A stretch of 64,000 nt of DNA from Achromobacter xylosoxidans (GCF_001457475.1 NZ_LN831029.1:4030001-4094000); one strand, 5' to 3'. Positions 1 to 8,431 are shown, counted from the stretch's first letter. The notes: a model not told the origin generated them from the sequence alone. Made by a program: numbers and translations.

Positions 1-188
1 CAGTTCAGCTGCGGGTTGAACATCGTCTTGCCATAACCGATGGGGATGTGGATCCACATGTTCCGGTCCCGCGGGCCGGCCTCCAGCAGCAGCACGGTCG
101 TCCTGCGATCCTGCGCCAGCCTGGCGGCCACGGCGCATCCGGCCGATCCGGCGCCCACGACGATGTAGTCAAACTCCCTGGTCTCCAC
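1..188 (-). CDS. GMC-family FAD oxidoreductase (choline dehydrogenase-like), N-terminal part only
   Basis: Only about the first 62 codons lie in the window; the gene runs off the left edge. The start is a GTG preceded by the purine-rich stretch AGGGGAAGGGAAC. The translation opens with [20 protein letters not shown], the FAD ADP-binding Rossmann motif (GxGxxG) of GMC oxidoreductases, followed by LLLEAGP, the acidic end of the second strand, and an IPIGYGK segment typical of the family. These flavoenzymes oxidise primary alcohols to aldehydes. It starts 12 bases after the reductase gene and is the last visible gene of the catabolic operon, where an alcohol-to-aldehyde step would feed the aldehyde dehydrogenase encoded upstream. 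Substrate unknown. Confidence 0.88.
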   Translation of the reverse strand, partial: METREFDYIVVGAGSAGCAVAARLAQDRRTTVLLLEAGPRDRNMWIHIPIGYGKTMFNPQLN

Positions 189-200
189 GTTCCCTTCCCC

Positions 201-1154
201 TCAGATGTCCAGCACCACGGCGCCCTCGCGGACGCGCGCGCAACAGATCAGTACGCTGTCGGCGCGTTCTTCGTCGCTCAACAGGTAGTCGTTGTGTTCG
301 ATCAGGCCCGACAGGTAGTTCAGCCGGCATTCGCCGCATAGCCCCGCCTCGCAGGATGAATTGCAGGCCACGCCGGCGCCGCGCAGGGCCTGCAGGATGG
401 TCTGCCCCGGCGCCACCGGCACCGACCGGTCGCTGCGGCGCAGCGTCAGGCTGGCCGGCAGGCCGTCCGCCGGCGGCGTTGGCGGCGGCGCCAGGTCGGC
501 GCCGAAATGCTCCGAATGCACCGCCTCGGCCGGCCAATGGGCGCAGGCGGCCTGCACCGCCCGCATGAAGCCGGGCGGGCCGCAGAAATACAGTTGGCCA
601 TCTTCTGGCCGCTGCGCCAGCAACTGGCCGAGATCCAGCCCGTTGGCGGGGTTGCCGCCATCGTGGTGCAGGAAGACGCGGCCGCGCCACTTCTCACCGG
701 CCAGATAGCGGGCGAAGGCGGTGCGCTCGGGCGACTGCGTGCAGTAGTGCAGCGTGTACGGCCGGCCCAGCGCGTGCAGCCGTTCGGCCATCGCCAGCAG
801 CGGCGTGATGCCGATGCCGCCGGCCAGCAGCAGGCAATGGCCGGCGTCCTCCCGCAGCGGGAAGTAGTTGTGCACGCCCGCCACCTCCAGCAGGTCGCCG
901 GGCCGCACCTGTTCGTGCATGGCGCGCGAACCGCCGCGGCTGTCCGGCACGCGCAGCACGGCGATGCAATAGCGATCAGTGCTGCCCGGCGCATTGCACA
1001 GGGAATAGCGGCGGCTGGCGCCGCCTGGAGTACGGATATCCAGGTGCGCGCCGGCCTCGAAGGCGGGCAGCGGCGCGCCGTCCGGATCGACCAGGTCGAA
1101 GGCGTAGATGCCTTGCGCCTCGTACCGGATCGCACTGACTCGCAACTTCAGCAT
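201..1154 (-). CDS. Flavin/NAD/[2Fe-2S] reductase of a Rieske oxygenase (phthalate dioxygenase reductase/VanB type)
   Basis: 317 aa, the usual size for class IA oxygenase reductases. Order of domains: flavin-binding barrel (RRYSLCNAP around residues 47-55), NAD-binding domain (LLLAGGIGITPLL, then YFCGPPGFM), and a C-terminal plant-type [2Fe-2S] domain with Cys268, Cys273, Cys276 and a distal Cys at 304/305. It takes electrons from NAD(P)H and passes them to the Rieske centre of the oxygenase encoded just upstream (17-base gap), so the two are taken to form one enzyme system. The ATG was chosen because it follows the oxygenase stop directly and the flavin domain is complete from there. The in-frame extension to position 3254 is antisense noise across the other genes. 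Confidence 0.93.
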   Translation of the reverse strand: MLKLRVSAIRYEAQGIYAFDLVDPDGAPLPAFEAGAHLDIRTPGGASRRYSLCNAPGSTDRYCIAVLRVPDSRGGSRAMHEQVRPGDLLEVAGVHNYFPLREDAGHCLLLAGGIGITPLLAMAERLHALGRPYTLHYCTQSPERTAFARYLAGEKWRGRVFLHHDGGNPANGLDLGQLLAQRPEDGQLYFCGPPGFMRAVQAACAHWPAEAVHSEHFGADLAPPPTPPADGLPASLTLRRSDRSVPVAPGQTILQALRGAGVACNSSCEAGLCGECRLNYLSGLIEHNDYLLSDEERADSVLICCARVREGAVVLDI

Positions 1155-1171
1155 GGCTCTCTCCGCATCCC

Positions 1172-2596
1172 TCAGCCGGCGGTGGCCGCCTGGTTCGCGC
1201 GGTCGAGGCCGTCGAGCCGGGCGCGCACGTGCGCATCGCGCTGGTCCGCCGGCAGCGCGTCGGCCGACCGCATGATCTCCAGCACCTGCTTGCCGGCGGC
1301 GGCCAGCTGCTTGCGATCGGCCTGCTTGTCGGCCAGTTCGGGAATGTCCAGCACCGAATCCTGGGCATAGATCGGCAGCGTCCGGCCCTGCTCCTGCAAT
1401 TGCTGGTAGAGCGCGTAGGGCGCGGTCTTGTCCTGCACGGCATTGCGCAGCAGCTTGCGGCACATGTACACGCCCACGTCGGAGACGCCGGGATGCTCGG
1501 CGCCATGCGCGGCGATGCGGCCCTGGCTGACAATGGCCTCCCAGTCGCCCGGCGCGCGCTGCCCCTCGTCGTAGCTGCGGTTGCCTGTCTGCCCTTCCAG
1601 GAAGTCGATCTTGTCGACGCCGCAGTCGGCTTCGTTGCCCAGGCCGTCCGGGTCGACGGTGCTGTTGAAGTGGCGGTAGCCGAAGATGATCATGTTCTCG
1701 TCGTCGACGGGCACGCTCCAGCGGGTGCAGCCGGCGGTGCCATGGCGTTCGCGCGCGGCGGTCGGCAGCAGCGAGCCGATCTGCAGGTAGTTGGGGAACA
1801 CCATTTCGGTGATGCGCACCCAGATCTTGTCGCCGGGCAGGCGGCGCGAGGCGATGAACACGCAGCCATTGCCGTCGCGCGTGGCTTCCCATTGCATGAC
1901 CGGCATGTCGCCGAAGCCTTCCAGCGACACGCCGGCCGAGGTCGCCGCATCCACGCCCTCGACCACCATGTGGTTGTGCAGCACGGCGGTATGCATGTGG
2001 TCCATGATGTTCTCGTAGACCTGCAGCCAGTTGCACGGGTAGATATTCGAGAACGGCACCAGCCGGGTGTCGGCGGGCAGGCTGTAGGTATCGAACTCCG
2101 GGAACGGCGGCGCCTGGCCCGGGCCCATGTAGGCAAAGACCAGTCCATCGCGCTCGAACGCGGGATAGGCGCCCTGACACACCGTTTCCTTCAGGCGCGT
2201 GGCGTCGGGTTCGCAGGGCGCGTCCAGCAAGGTGCCATCCACGCCGTAATGCCACCCGTGATAACAGCAGCGGATGCCATGCTCGGCGATGATGCCGAAT
2301 TCCAGCGAGGCGCCACGGTGCGCGCACTGGCGGTGCATGACGCCAACGTCGCCGCTCTTGTCGCGAAACGCCACCAGGTCCTCGCCCATGATGCGGATGG
2401 CCTTGGGCACGTCCGTCAGTTCCTGCGACAGGCACACCGGCTGCCAATGGCGGCGCATGTATTCGCCCATCGGCGTGCCGGGATTGCTGCTGGTCAGTTC
2501 CAGGTCCGGGCCGGGCCGGTTGCGTTGCTGGTAGCCGGAGAACCGCAACGGATGCTCGTTGCGGGTCGGGGGCACGGAACTCGTGGCTTGTGTCAT
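1172..2596 (-). CDS. Rieske non-heme iron oxygenase, catalytic (alpha) subunit, phthalate dioxygenase type
   Basis: 474 aa. The Rieske cluster ligands are visible as Cys91-x-His93 and Cys110-x2-His113 with 16 residues between the pairs. The mononuclear iron site is the Glu195-x3-Asp199-x2-His202-x4-His207 motif (ENIMDHMHTAVLH), where Asp199 is the bridging residue and the two His bind iron. Such enzymes hydroxylate or O/N-demethylate aromatic compounds using electrons from a dedicated reductase, here the following gene. No beta-subunit gene is present, which fits the homotrimeric phthalate/vanillate group rather than the alpha3beta3 toluene group. The substrate cannot be read from the sequence; a methyl- or alkyl-aromatic is plausible because alcohol and aldehyde dehydrogenases share the operon. 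Confidence 0.93.
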   Translation of the reverse strand: MTQATSSVPPTRNEHPLRFSGYQQRNRPGPDLELTSSNPGTPMGEYMRRHWQPVCLSQELTDVPKAIRIMGEDLVAFRDKSGDVGVMHRQCAHRGASLEFGIIAEHGIRCCYHGWHYGVDGTLLDAPCEPDATRLKETVCQGAYPAFERDGLVFAYMGPGQAPPFPEFDTYSLPADTRLVPFSNIYPCNWLQVYENIMDHMHTAVLHNHMVVEGVDAATSAGVSLEGFGDMPVMQWEATRDGNGCVFIASRRLPGDKIWVRITEMVFPNYLQIGSLLPTAARERHGTAGCTRWSVPVDDENMIIFGYRHFNSTVDPDGLGNEADCGVDKIDFLEGQTGNRSYDEGQRAPGDWEAIVSQGRIAAHGAEHPGVSDVGVYMCRKLLRNAVQDKTAPYALYQQLQEQGRTLPIYAQDSVLDIPELADKQADRKQLAAAGKQVLEIMRSADALPADQRDAHVRARLDGLDRANQAATAG

Positions 2597-2623
2597 GTCT
2601 TGTCTCCTGATGATGGGAATGGA

Positions 2624-4120
2624 TCAAACACGCAGATTCGATTGGCTGACGAAGCGGATCTGCTGGTATGCGTCCAGGCCTTCCGGCCCGCCTTCGTAGC
2701 CCAGTCCGCTGTCCTTGACGCCGCCGACCGGCGCGTCCGCCAGCGAGGGCGTGAAGTTGTTGATGCCGATCCAGGCGGCATCGATGCCCTCGGCAAAGGT
2801 GGCGGCGCGCTGCAGGTCGTTGGTGAACGCATAGGCCGCCAGGCCATACTCGACGGCATTGGCCCGGGCGATGGCGTCGTCGAGGGTGCCGAACGGCAGG
2901 ATCGGCGCCACCGGGCAGAACGGTTCGTCGTGCAGGATGCGGGCCGTGGCCGGTACGTCGGTCAACACGGTCGGCGGGAAGAAGTAGCCCTCGCCCGCCA
3001 GGCGGGTCCCGCCCAGCCTGACGTTGGCGCCACGCCGCTGCGCGTCCTCGACCAGGCCGGCCGCGGCGGCCAGGCGCCGCTCGTTGTTCAGCGGCCCCAT
3101 CCGCACGCCGGCGGCCAATCCGTCGCCCACTTCGAGCTGGCCGGCGTATTCCACGAAGTGCGCGACGAAAGCCTCGTAGAGACTGTCCTGCACGAAGAAG
3201 CGGCTGGGCGACAGGCACACCTGGCCGCTGTTGCGGAACTTGAATGCGACGCATGCCTGCGCGACGCGGGCTACGTCGACGTCGTCACAGACGATCACCG
3301 GCGCATGGCCGCCCAGTTCCATCGTGCACGGCTTGAGATGGCGCGCGGCCAGCATGGCCAGCAGCCGCCCCACCGGCACCGAGCCCGTGAAGGAGACCTT
3401 GCGGATGATCGGCGAGGCGATCAGGCGCTCGGAAATCTGCGCCGGCTTGCCATACAGCAGGCTGATCGCGCCGGACGGCACGCCCGCATCCAGGAACGCC
3501 CGCAGCAGCAGCATGCCGATGGCGGGGGTTTCCTCGGGCGCCTTGAGCACCACCGTGCAACCGGCCGCCAGCGCCGCCGCCACCTTGCGGGCGGCCAGGA
3601 ACGCCGGGAAATTCCACGGCACGAAAGCCGCCACCGGCCCGATCGGACGCTTGACCGTGGTCTGCGTCAACAGCGGCGAGCGCGGCGGCAATTGCCGGCC
3701 GTAAGCGCGCTTGCATTCCTCCGCGCAGTAGATGATGCCCTCGATCACCCGGCTCAGCTCGCCGTCCGAATCGGCCAGCGGCTTGCCGTTCTCCAGCGTC
3801 AGAACGACAGCCATCTCGCCGCGCCGCTGGTCGATCAGCTGCGCGGCGCGCATCAGGATCGCCGCCCGCTCCCAGGCGCTGGTGCGCGACCAGGTGGCGA
3901 ACGCGCTGTCGGCGTGGCGCAGCGCGTCGTCGATGTCCTCGTCCGTGGCCACCGGCAGCCTGCCCAACTCGGCGCCGTTGGCGGGATTGCGCACCGCCAG
4001 CGTGTCGCGCCCCTGCGCGCCGCGCCACTGTCCGCCCACGTACAGGGCGAGCGCCTGGGGATAGGCCGCCGCATCCAGGCTCGCGGCCGCCGCGGCCCGC
4101 TCTTGTTTCGTTTCCTTCAT
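2624..4120 (-). CDS. NAD(P)-dependent aldehyde dehydrogenase
   Basis: 498 aa, full length for the ALDH superfamily. Visible landmarks are the coenzyme-binding FVPWNFP segment, FTGSVPVGR (the GxTxxG-like turn), the general base Glu268 in MELGGHAP and the catalytic Cys302 in NSGQVCLSPSR; these two positions coincide with the standard ALDH numbering. It oxidises an aldehyde to the acid. The overall look (PWNFPAF, CTVVLKAPEETP, GPLNNERR) is closest to the succinate-semialdehyde/benzaldehyde-type branch, but the substrate is unresolved. It sits between the transporter and the Rieske oxygenase in the same leftward operon (43- and 27-base gaps), so it probably acts on a product of that pathway. Confidence 0.93.
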   Translation of the reverse strand: MKETKQERAAAAASLDAAAYPQALALYVGGQWRGAQGRDTLAVRNPANGAELGRLPVATDEDIDDALRHADSAFATWSRTSAWERAAILMRAAQLIDQRRGEMAVVLTLENGKPLADSDGELSRVIEGIIYCAEECKRAYGRQLPPRSPLLTQTTVKRPIGPVAAFVPWNFPAFLAARKVAAALAAGCTVVLKAPEETPAIGMLLLRAFLDAGVPSGAISLLYGKPAQISERLIASPIIRKVSFTGSVPVGRLLAMLAARHLKPCTMELGGHAPVIVCDDVDVARVAQACVAFKFRNSGQVCLSPSRFFVQDSLYEAFVAHFVEYAGQLEVGDGLAAGVRMGPLNNERRLAAAAGLVEDAQRRGANVRLGGTRLAGEGYFFPPTVLTDVPATARILHDEPFCPVAPILPFGTLDDAIARANAVEYGLAAYAFTNDLQRAATFAEGIDAAWIGINNFTPSLADAPVGGVKDSGLGYEGGPEGLDAYQQIRFVSQSNLRV

Positions 4121-4163
4121 GGCTTATGACTCATCGTGGTTCTGGAAAAGGGAAGAAGATCCG

Positions 4164-5489
4164 TCAGGACAGCCGCTGCGCGCCGCCCGGCATGGTTCCT
4201 GCGACCGCGCCCGACGCGGCGATCATGCGGGCCTGCATGCGTCGGCGGCTGGCCTGCGGATTGATGAACAGCACGCCGACGAGACTCACGCCGATCGCCA
4301 GCACCGCGGACACCAGGAAGCCCTGCTCATAGCCAGCCGCGATGGTGTTGCCGCTGCCGATGAAACGGCCCATCAAGGCCGGCGCCACCAGGCCGCCCGT
4401 GGTCGCCAGCGCGCTGCTGATCGACATCGCGGCCGAGCGCTGCGAATCGAAGGAGATCTCGGCGACGATTGCCGAGCTCAGCACGAATGTCAGTTGCGGC
4501 AGATTGCAGCCCAGCGCCAGCAACAGCACGCGCAGCGTGGGGTGTTCGGCCACGTACAGCGACAGCAGGATGCAGGCCCCGCCCAGCAACACGAATGCAC
4601 AGCTGAGCCAGCCGCGGGCGTAGATCGAAGCGACGCCGCGCTTGAGCATGCGCTGCGACAGCCACGACCCGACCAGCACCAGCGGAATGTTGATGCCGGT
4701 GAAAATCATGAACATCCAGCCGGTTTCCTGCGTGGAGTAACCCAGCGCCTTGCTCATGTAGGCCGGGATCCAGGTGAACATCACCGAGAAGATCCAATAC
4801 GTGGTCCAGTACAACAGCATGTTGGCCAGGAAGGTGCGATCCGTCAGCAGCACCCAGTAAGGCACGCGCGCCTGCGATGCGTCGGCGCTGGCGCCGGCGT
4901 TGCGGACCTGCCCGTCGCCGCCGAACAGCAGCCACAGCACCATCCAGACAATGCTCAGGACGCCCAGCAGCAGGAACGCCGCGTGCCAGCTGTGGTTGAG
5001 CATGATGTAGGTGAGCACCGGCCCGGAGATCAGCAGGCCGACCGTCACGCCCTGGAAAATCACCGACGACGGCACGTTGCGCTGGTCGTCCGTGAACCAG
5101 GTGTAACAGGAGTGCAGCGCCAGCGGATACGCCGGCCCCTCGCCGATGCCCAGCAGAATCCGCGAGAAATACAGCAGCGGCACCGAGGCGAAGAAGGCCA
5201 GCGGCATTTGCGACACGCCCCAGATGCCGGCCAGCACCACCAGCACGACCTTGGACGACACCCGGTTGGCGAGGAAACCGAAGCCGATCGCCGAGACCGA
5301 GAAGAACAGGAAAAAGCTGCTGGCGATCATGCCGAACTGCGCCGGCTCGATGCTCAGTTCCTGCATCAGCGGCACGGCCACGATGCCAAGAATCGCCTTG
5401 TCCATGAAATTGATGACCATGAACAAGGCCAGAAGCACTGTCACGACCCACCCTCGTACATTCACCTTCCCTGGTGCTGCAGTTGCCAT
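4164..5489 (-). CDS. MFS transporter, anion:cation symporter family
   Basis: 441 aa with about 12 hydrophobic segments (first at roughly residues 12-32, VVTVLLALFMVINFMDKAIL). The N-terminal half carries NFMDKAILGI, the typical opening of the ACS family (GudP/ExuT/phthalate and 4-hydroxyphenylacetate transporters), and a LANRVSSKVV loop corresponding to the MFS motif between helices 2 and 3. It is expected to import an organic anion across the inner membrane with protons. As first gene of the leftward operon that also encodes a Rieske oxygenase, its reductase and two dehydrogenases, it probably brings in the aromatic acid substrate. The operon promoter must lie between its ATG and position 5622. 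Confidence 0.92.
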   Translation of the reverse strand: MATAAPGKVNVRGWVVTVLLALFMVINFMDKAILGIVAVPLMQELSIEPAQFGMIASSFFLFFSVSAIGFGFLANRVSSKVVLVVLAGIWGVSQMPLAFFASVPLLYFSRILLGIGEGPAYPLALHSCYTWFTDDQRNVPSSVIFQGVTVGLLISGPVLTYIMLNHSWHAAFLLLGVLSIVWMVLWLLFGGDGQVRNAGASADASQARVPYWVLLTDRTFLANMLLYWTTYWIFSVMFTWIPAYMSKALGYSTQETGWMFMIFTGINIPLVLVGSWLSQRMLKRGVASIYARGWLSCAFVLLGGACILLSLYVAEHPTLRVLLLALGCNLPQLTFVLSSAIVAEISFDSQRSAAMSISSALATTGGLVAPALMGRFIGSGNTIAAGYEQGFLVSAVLAIGVSLVGVLFINPQASRRRMQARMIAASGAVAGTMPGGAQRLS

Positions 5490-5539
5490 GTCTCGCCCCT
5501 TGTTTTGCGTTTCGGCGCGTTGACTCCGTGCCGTGTCAA

Positions 5540-5559
5540 AACTATAGTCCTATATAGTT
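5540..5559. promoter_or_regulatory. Inverted-repeat operator candidate for the catabolic operon
   Basis: A perfect 7-bp inverted repeat (AACTATA / TATAGTT) with a 6-base spacer lies about 50 bases upstream of the MFS start codon, in a short AT-rich island between this operon and the DUF202 gene. Position and form suit a dimeric repressor (GntR, MarR or TetR class). No regulator gene lies next to it in the window; one may lie beyond the left edge. The AT-rich block could also contain the -10 element. Confidence 0.5.
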
Positions 5560-5622
5560 CTTAAGTTCAATGCCCGGCCGTGTCGGGACTTACCCTAAGA
5601 CCCTTGCGCTTCACCTGAAAAA

Positions 5623-5976
5623 ATGAAATCCCCTCTGTGGCGTCACCGCGGCAGCGAACCCGACTACCGCTATTCCCTGGCCAACGAACGCACCTTCCTG
5701 GCGTGGATCCGCTCGGCGCTGGCCTTGCTGGCGGCCGGCCTGCTGCTCGATCAACCCGGCATGGCCGGCAGTCCGGCCGTGCGCACCGGACTCGCGCTCG
5801 GTCTGTGCGTGCTGGCGGTGCTGGCCAGCGCCAGCGCCTACCGGCGCTGGCGCGGCAACGAAATCGCCATGCGCCATGCGGCGGCGCTGCCGCACAGCCC
5901 GGCCCTGGCGCTGCTGTGCCTGGCCATGCTTGCCATCGGCGCGGGCGTGTGCTGGCTGCTGCTCAGCCACGCTTGA
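5623..5976 (+). CDS. DUF202 (YidH-like) inner membrane protein
   Basis: 117 aa with three hydrophobic segments (about residues 28-46, 55-72 and 92-113). The N-terminus holds the DUF202 signature: charged lead, then LANERTFLAWIRSALALLAAG. E. coli YidH is the named relative; its molecular role is not established. Start is the ATG just after an A-rich run; no strong Shine-Dalgarno is visible. It forms a pair with the next gene, another DUF202 protein, the same arrangement as yidH-yidG in enterobacteria. Function unknown. Confidence 0.85.
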   Translation: MKSPLWRHRGSEPDYRYSLANERTFLAWIRSALALLAAGLLLDQPGMAGSPAVRTGLALGLCVLAVLASASAYRRWRGNEIAMRHAAALPHSPALALLCLAMLAIGAGVCWLLLSHA

Positions 5977-6012
5977 TCCCCCCCTGTGAACCCGGCCAGC
6001 TGTGCGCCAACC

Positions 6013-6342
6013 ATGACCTATCCCCGCGATCCGGGCCTGCAACCCGAGCGAACCCTGCTGGCCTGGCGGCGCACCTGCCTGGGCCTGCTGCTGAACAGTT
6101 TCCTGCTGATGCGCGGCGGAGCCTTGCACGGGGAACCCGCCGCGATCGGCGTCGGGCTGCTCGTCATGGCGCTGGCCGGCTGGCTGTATGCCCGCGTTCG
6201 CGCGCGCCTGTCCACCTCGCTTGGCGCGCGCGCCAGCGCGCCGGACCCGCGCGTCGTCATGGCGGCCACCTGCGCGGCCCTGTTGCTGTGCCTGGCGGGC
6301 GCCTGGCACGGCGTGCGCCTTTTCCACGCGGCGATGTCCTGA
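6013..6342 (+). CDS. DUF202 (YidG-like) inner membrane protein
   Basis: 109 aa from the ATG at 6013 (MTYPRDPGLQPERTLLAWRR). An in-frame GTG at 5986 would add nine residues, but the homologous pattern (short polar lead then QPERTxLAWxRT) favours 6013; neither start has a clear ribosome-binding site. Three hydrophobic stretches predict an integral inner-membrane protein. It lacks the extra charged lead of its partner and matches the YidG side of the pair. It follows the YidH-like gene by 36 bases, so the two are probably co-transcribed and may form a hetero-oligomer. No biochemical function is known for the family. Confidence 0.82.
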   Translation: MTYPRDPGLQPERTLLAWRRTCLGLLLNSFLLMRGGALHGEPAAIGVGLLVMALAGWLYARVRARLSTSLGARASAPDPRVVMAATCAALLLCLAGAWHGVRLFHAAMS

Positions 6343-6435
6343 ACCCTCGTGGCGACGCTGCCCCCTATCCTCCCGCGCTACACCTTTGGGGCGCTTTTCA
6401 TCCGGGGCGGTCACACGCCGGTGACGCAAGCGGGC

Positions 6436-6729
6436 CTAATGCGCATCCGCCACTGAAGCCAGGGGCCTGACTGGCGGTTGCTCGTGCTGCAATGCCTGCC
6501 ACAGATCGTAGTTCGCCTGCATCGCGACCCACGCCTGCGCGGTGCCCGCTCCCGCCTGCTCCAATCGGACGGCGAGGTCCGGACTGATACCCGCCTTGCC
6601 GTTGAGTACCCGCGACAGCGCCACCCGCGACATCGCCAGGCGATCAGCAGCGTCTGTCACCGACAGGCCCAAGGGGGCAATAACGTCTTCCCGCAACACT
6701 TCGCCCGGATGCGGAGGGTTATGCATCAT
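6436..6729 (-). CDS. higA: HigA-family antitoxin (HTH XRE)
   Basis: 97 aa from the first of two adjacent ATGs (MMHNPPHPGEVLREDVIAP). PPHPGEVLRE is the hallmark opening of HigA/VapI-type antitoxins and is followed by a helix-turn-helix (LSVTDAADRLAMSRVALSRVLNGKAGISPDLAVRLEQ, about residues 22-57). It should bind and neutralise the HigB toxin encoded just upstream and repress the shared promoter through its HTH. The gene order toxin-then-antitoxin with an 8-base gap is typical of higBA and reversed relative to most type II systems. The longer in-frame start at 6828 overlaps the toxin gene and is not used. Confidence 0.9.
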   Translation of the reverse strand: MMHNPPHPGEVLREDVIAPLGLSVTDAADRLAMSRVALSRVLNGKAGISPDLAVRLEQAGAGTAQAWVAMQANYDLWQALQHEQPPVRPLASVADAH

Positions 6730-6737
6730 GATGATTC

Positions 6738-7016
6738 CTAATGGTAGTCGCGATAATCGACCAGCTCGACACCCGCCTCGGTAAAGCGGAATGTCACGCG
6801 CCAATTGCCGTTGACCCAGACTGACCATTGGTTCGCGAGTTCGCCTTTCAACGAGTGCAGCTTATAGCCGGGCATACTCATATCCTGAGGCCTGGCAGCC
6901 ACATCCAGAACGGCCAGGATCCGCCTAAGCTTGCCGGCATGTGAAGCTTGGATGCCTCGCGTCGAACCGGTGCGATAGAAGACCTCAAGGCCTTTGTGGC
7001 GAAATCCAATGATCAT
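6738..7016 (-). CDS. higB: HigB-family toxin (RelE superfamily ribosome-dependent mRNA interferase)
   Basis: 92 aa from the ATG at 7016 (MIIGFRHKGLEVFYRTGS), the usual HigB length. Visible family features are the FRHKGLExFY opening, RRILAVLDVAARPQDM, the PGYKLHSLKGELANQWSVWVNGNWRVTF core strand region and the terminal VDYRDYH with the conserved DYH. HigB toxins cut mRNA on the ribosome. A GTG nine codons upstream is possible but gives a non-typical extension. Co-transcribed with higA. The region 7017-7162 in front holds the promoter and a strong inverted repeat that may be the HigA operator. Confidence 0.9.
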   Translation of the reverse strand: MIIGFRHKGLEVFYRTGSTRGIQASHAGKLRRILAVLDVAARPQDMSMPGYKLHSLKGELANQWSVWVNGNWRVTFRFTEAGVELVDYRDYH

Positions 7017-7058
7017 TCGTGAACGTATCCCGTAACGATACACGATGCGGGAATTGAA

Positions 7059-7080
7059 GGGGTGAAATTGTGTTCACCCC
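7059..7080. repeat. Perfect inverted repeat between higB and the next gene (operator or terminator)
   Basis: GGGGTGAA and TTCACCCC form an 8-bp perfect stem with a 6-base loop. It lies 43 bases upstream of the higB ATG, a position suitable for a HigA-bound operator. It also lies downstream of the stop codon of the leftward gene at 7163-8431, where, followed on that strand by TTCAATT, it could act as a weak intrinsic terminator. Both uses are possible. Confidence 0.5.
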
Positions 7081-7162
7081 ACGGCATCCCAATCGGCATC
7101 GCGTCTGCAAGGACTCATCCTGTGCGCCGAACATTGGACCGTCAACAATGACACGTCGTTTA

Positions 7163-8431
7163 TCAGTTTGAGTCCAAGTCAGTCACCAGATACGCCTGCC
7201 CGCCCGGCTTCAGGTAGGGTTGCAGTGCCTTGAACGGCACGCTGCCGTGGGTACCCAGGCAGGCGCCCGAAGCGTGTCCCACGCCGGACACCGACAGGCT
7301 CAATGCCCCCGGCGAGGTGGCGCCCAGGGCCAGGTATTGCGGCCAGAGGTCGGCGCAATCTTCCACGTTGGGATGCTGCTCTGCGCGGTCCTCGGGCGGG
7401 CCGGCCTTGACCACCTGTTCCACCAGCCCCAGCAGCGCCGCGCTGGGCTCGCGGCCGAAGCTGCGCTTGCCCGGCGCGTAGGCGTCGAAGACGCGGTTCC
7501 AATCGAGGTATTCGCCGCGCAGCAAGTCGAAGGTGTATGGCTCGAAATGGTTGGCGGGATGCGCCCCGCCGCAATCCAGGCTGCCCGCTTCGGTCACGGT
7601 CAGCAGCGCGCGCGACAGCCAGGTGACGTTGATGTTTTCTTCGTCGAACCCGCCCAACGTGCCCGCGCCGGGACTCGTGCTGGTGTAGGCAGAGGCCATG
7701 CATTCCAGCGCGCCCAGGCTCTTGCGCCAGTGGCGTTGTTCCAGCAGGTCATTGACGCGCCGCATGACCTGCGGATCGGGATGACGGCTGAGCCGTGGAT
7801 AGGCAAACCCGGTGCGCGGATCTTGCCACATGCGGTAGGCCACCGCGCCCGTGCCGACGTCCTTGCCCACCGGCTTGGCGTGGCCGGCCAGCTTCAGTGT
7901 TTCATAGGGCGCGCGGGCAGCGTCGATGCCCGCCTTGAGGTCGATGTCGCCCACGTCGGCCTGCGTGGCGCGCGCCTTGGCGCGGTCGCGTTCGAGTTGC
8001 GCGGTGTCGTAGCCGGCCACGCGCTGCAGGTCGAAGCGGCGTTGCTTGCCGGTGCGGGTGTCGGTCCACTGCCCGCGATAGCCCTTCTCGTCACGCGTGC
8101 CTTGCCAGCTGGCGGCGCGGTCGGGCGCGTCGATCGCGGCCGTGTCCGAAGCCGGAGGCCGCGCCGGGTGCGGCTTGGGCTCGTACAGGACGTCGCCCGT
8201 GCCGCGCAGGGGAATGTCGACGCCGCTCTTCGGGTAGAAATAGCGCCCGCTCACGACCCCGTTGGCGCCGGCCGCGTCATCCAGTTCCAGCACCACCTCG
8301 CCGGCCCCTTGCAGCGTGCCCTTGTAGACGGTGCGCTGGGCGGCGTCGGCCTGCGTCCCCGGCAGGGCCAGCAGGGCCAGCGCCAGGGCGCCAAGGGAAG
8401 GGAGATGAGGACGGAAGATGGACGATGGCAT
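7163..8431 (-). CDS. Secreted protein of unknown function
   Basis: 422 aa from the ATG at 8431. Residues 1 to about 30 form a clear Sec signal peptide (LPSLGALALALLALPGTQADA). The mature part has no motif I can name: an N-terminal stretch resembling a beta-rich domain (YKGTLQGAGEVVLELDD, GRYFYPKSGVDIPL), a linker rich in charged residues, then a C-terminal region with Cys residues at several places (LECMAS, SLDCGGAHP, EDCADLWP, GACLGTH) that could form disulfides in the periplasm. Repeated wording such as FEPYTFDLLRGEYLDWNRVF recalls DUF3298-like proteins, but this is a weak impression. Monocistronic, with no partner on its strand. Confidence 0.75.
   Translation of the reverse strand: MPSSIFRPHLPSLGALALALLALPGTQADAAQRTVYKGTLQGAGEVVLELDDAAGANGVVSGRYFYPKSGVDIPLRGTGDVLYEPKPHPARPPASDTAAIDAPDRAASWQGTRDEKGYRGQWTDTRTGKQRRFDLQRVAGYDTAQLERDRAKARATQADVGDIDLKAGIDAARAPYETLKLAGHAKPVGKDVGTGAVAYRMWQDPRTGFAYPRLSRHPDPQVMRRVNDLLEQRHWRKSLGALECMASAYTSTSPGAGTLGGFDEENINVTWLSRALLTVTEAGSLDCGGAHPANHFEPYTFDLLRGEYLDWNRVFDAYAPGKRSFGREPSAALLGLVEQVVKAGPPEDRAEQHPNVEDCADLWPQYLALGATSPGALSLSVSGVGHASGACLGTHGSVPFKALQPYLKPGGQAYLVTDLDSN

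Noticed and set aside
201..3254. 1017-codon open frame on the minus strand covering reductase, oxygenase and ALDH genes
   Set aside because: Only the reductase part (201-1154) reads like a protein; the rest is Arg/Gly/Ala/Pro-rich out-of-frame translation typical of GC-rich DNA.
1229..4129. 966-codon open frame on the plus strand
   Set aside because: Antisense to Rieske oxygenase and ALDH; no ribosome-binding site and His/Gln/Arg-rich composition.
6343..6435. Terminator between the DUF202 pair and higA
   Set aside because: Only short imperfect GC pairings seen; not enough for a call.
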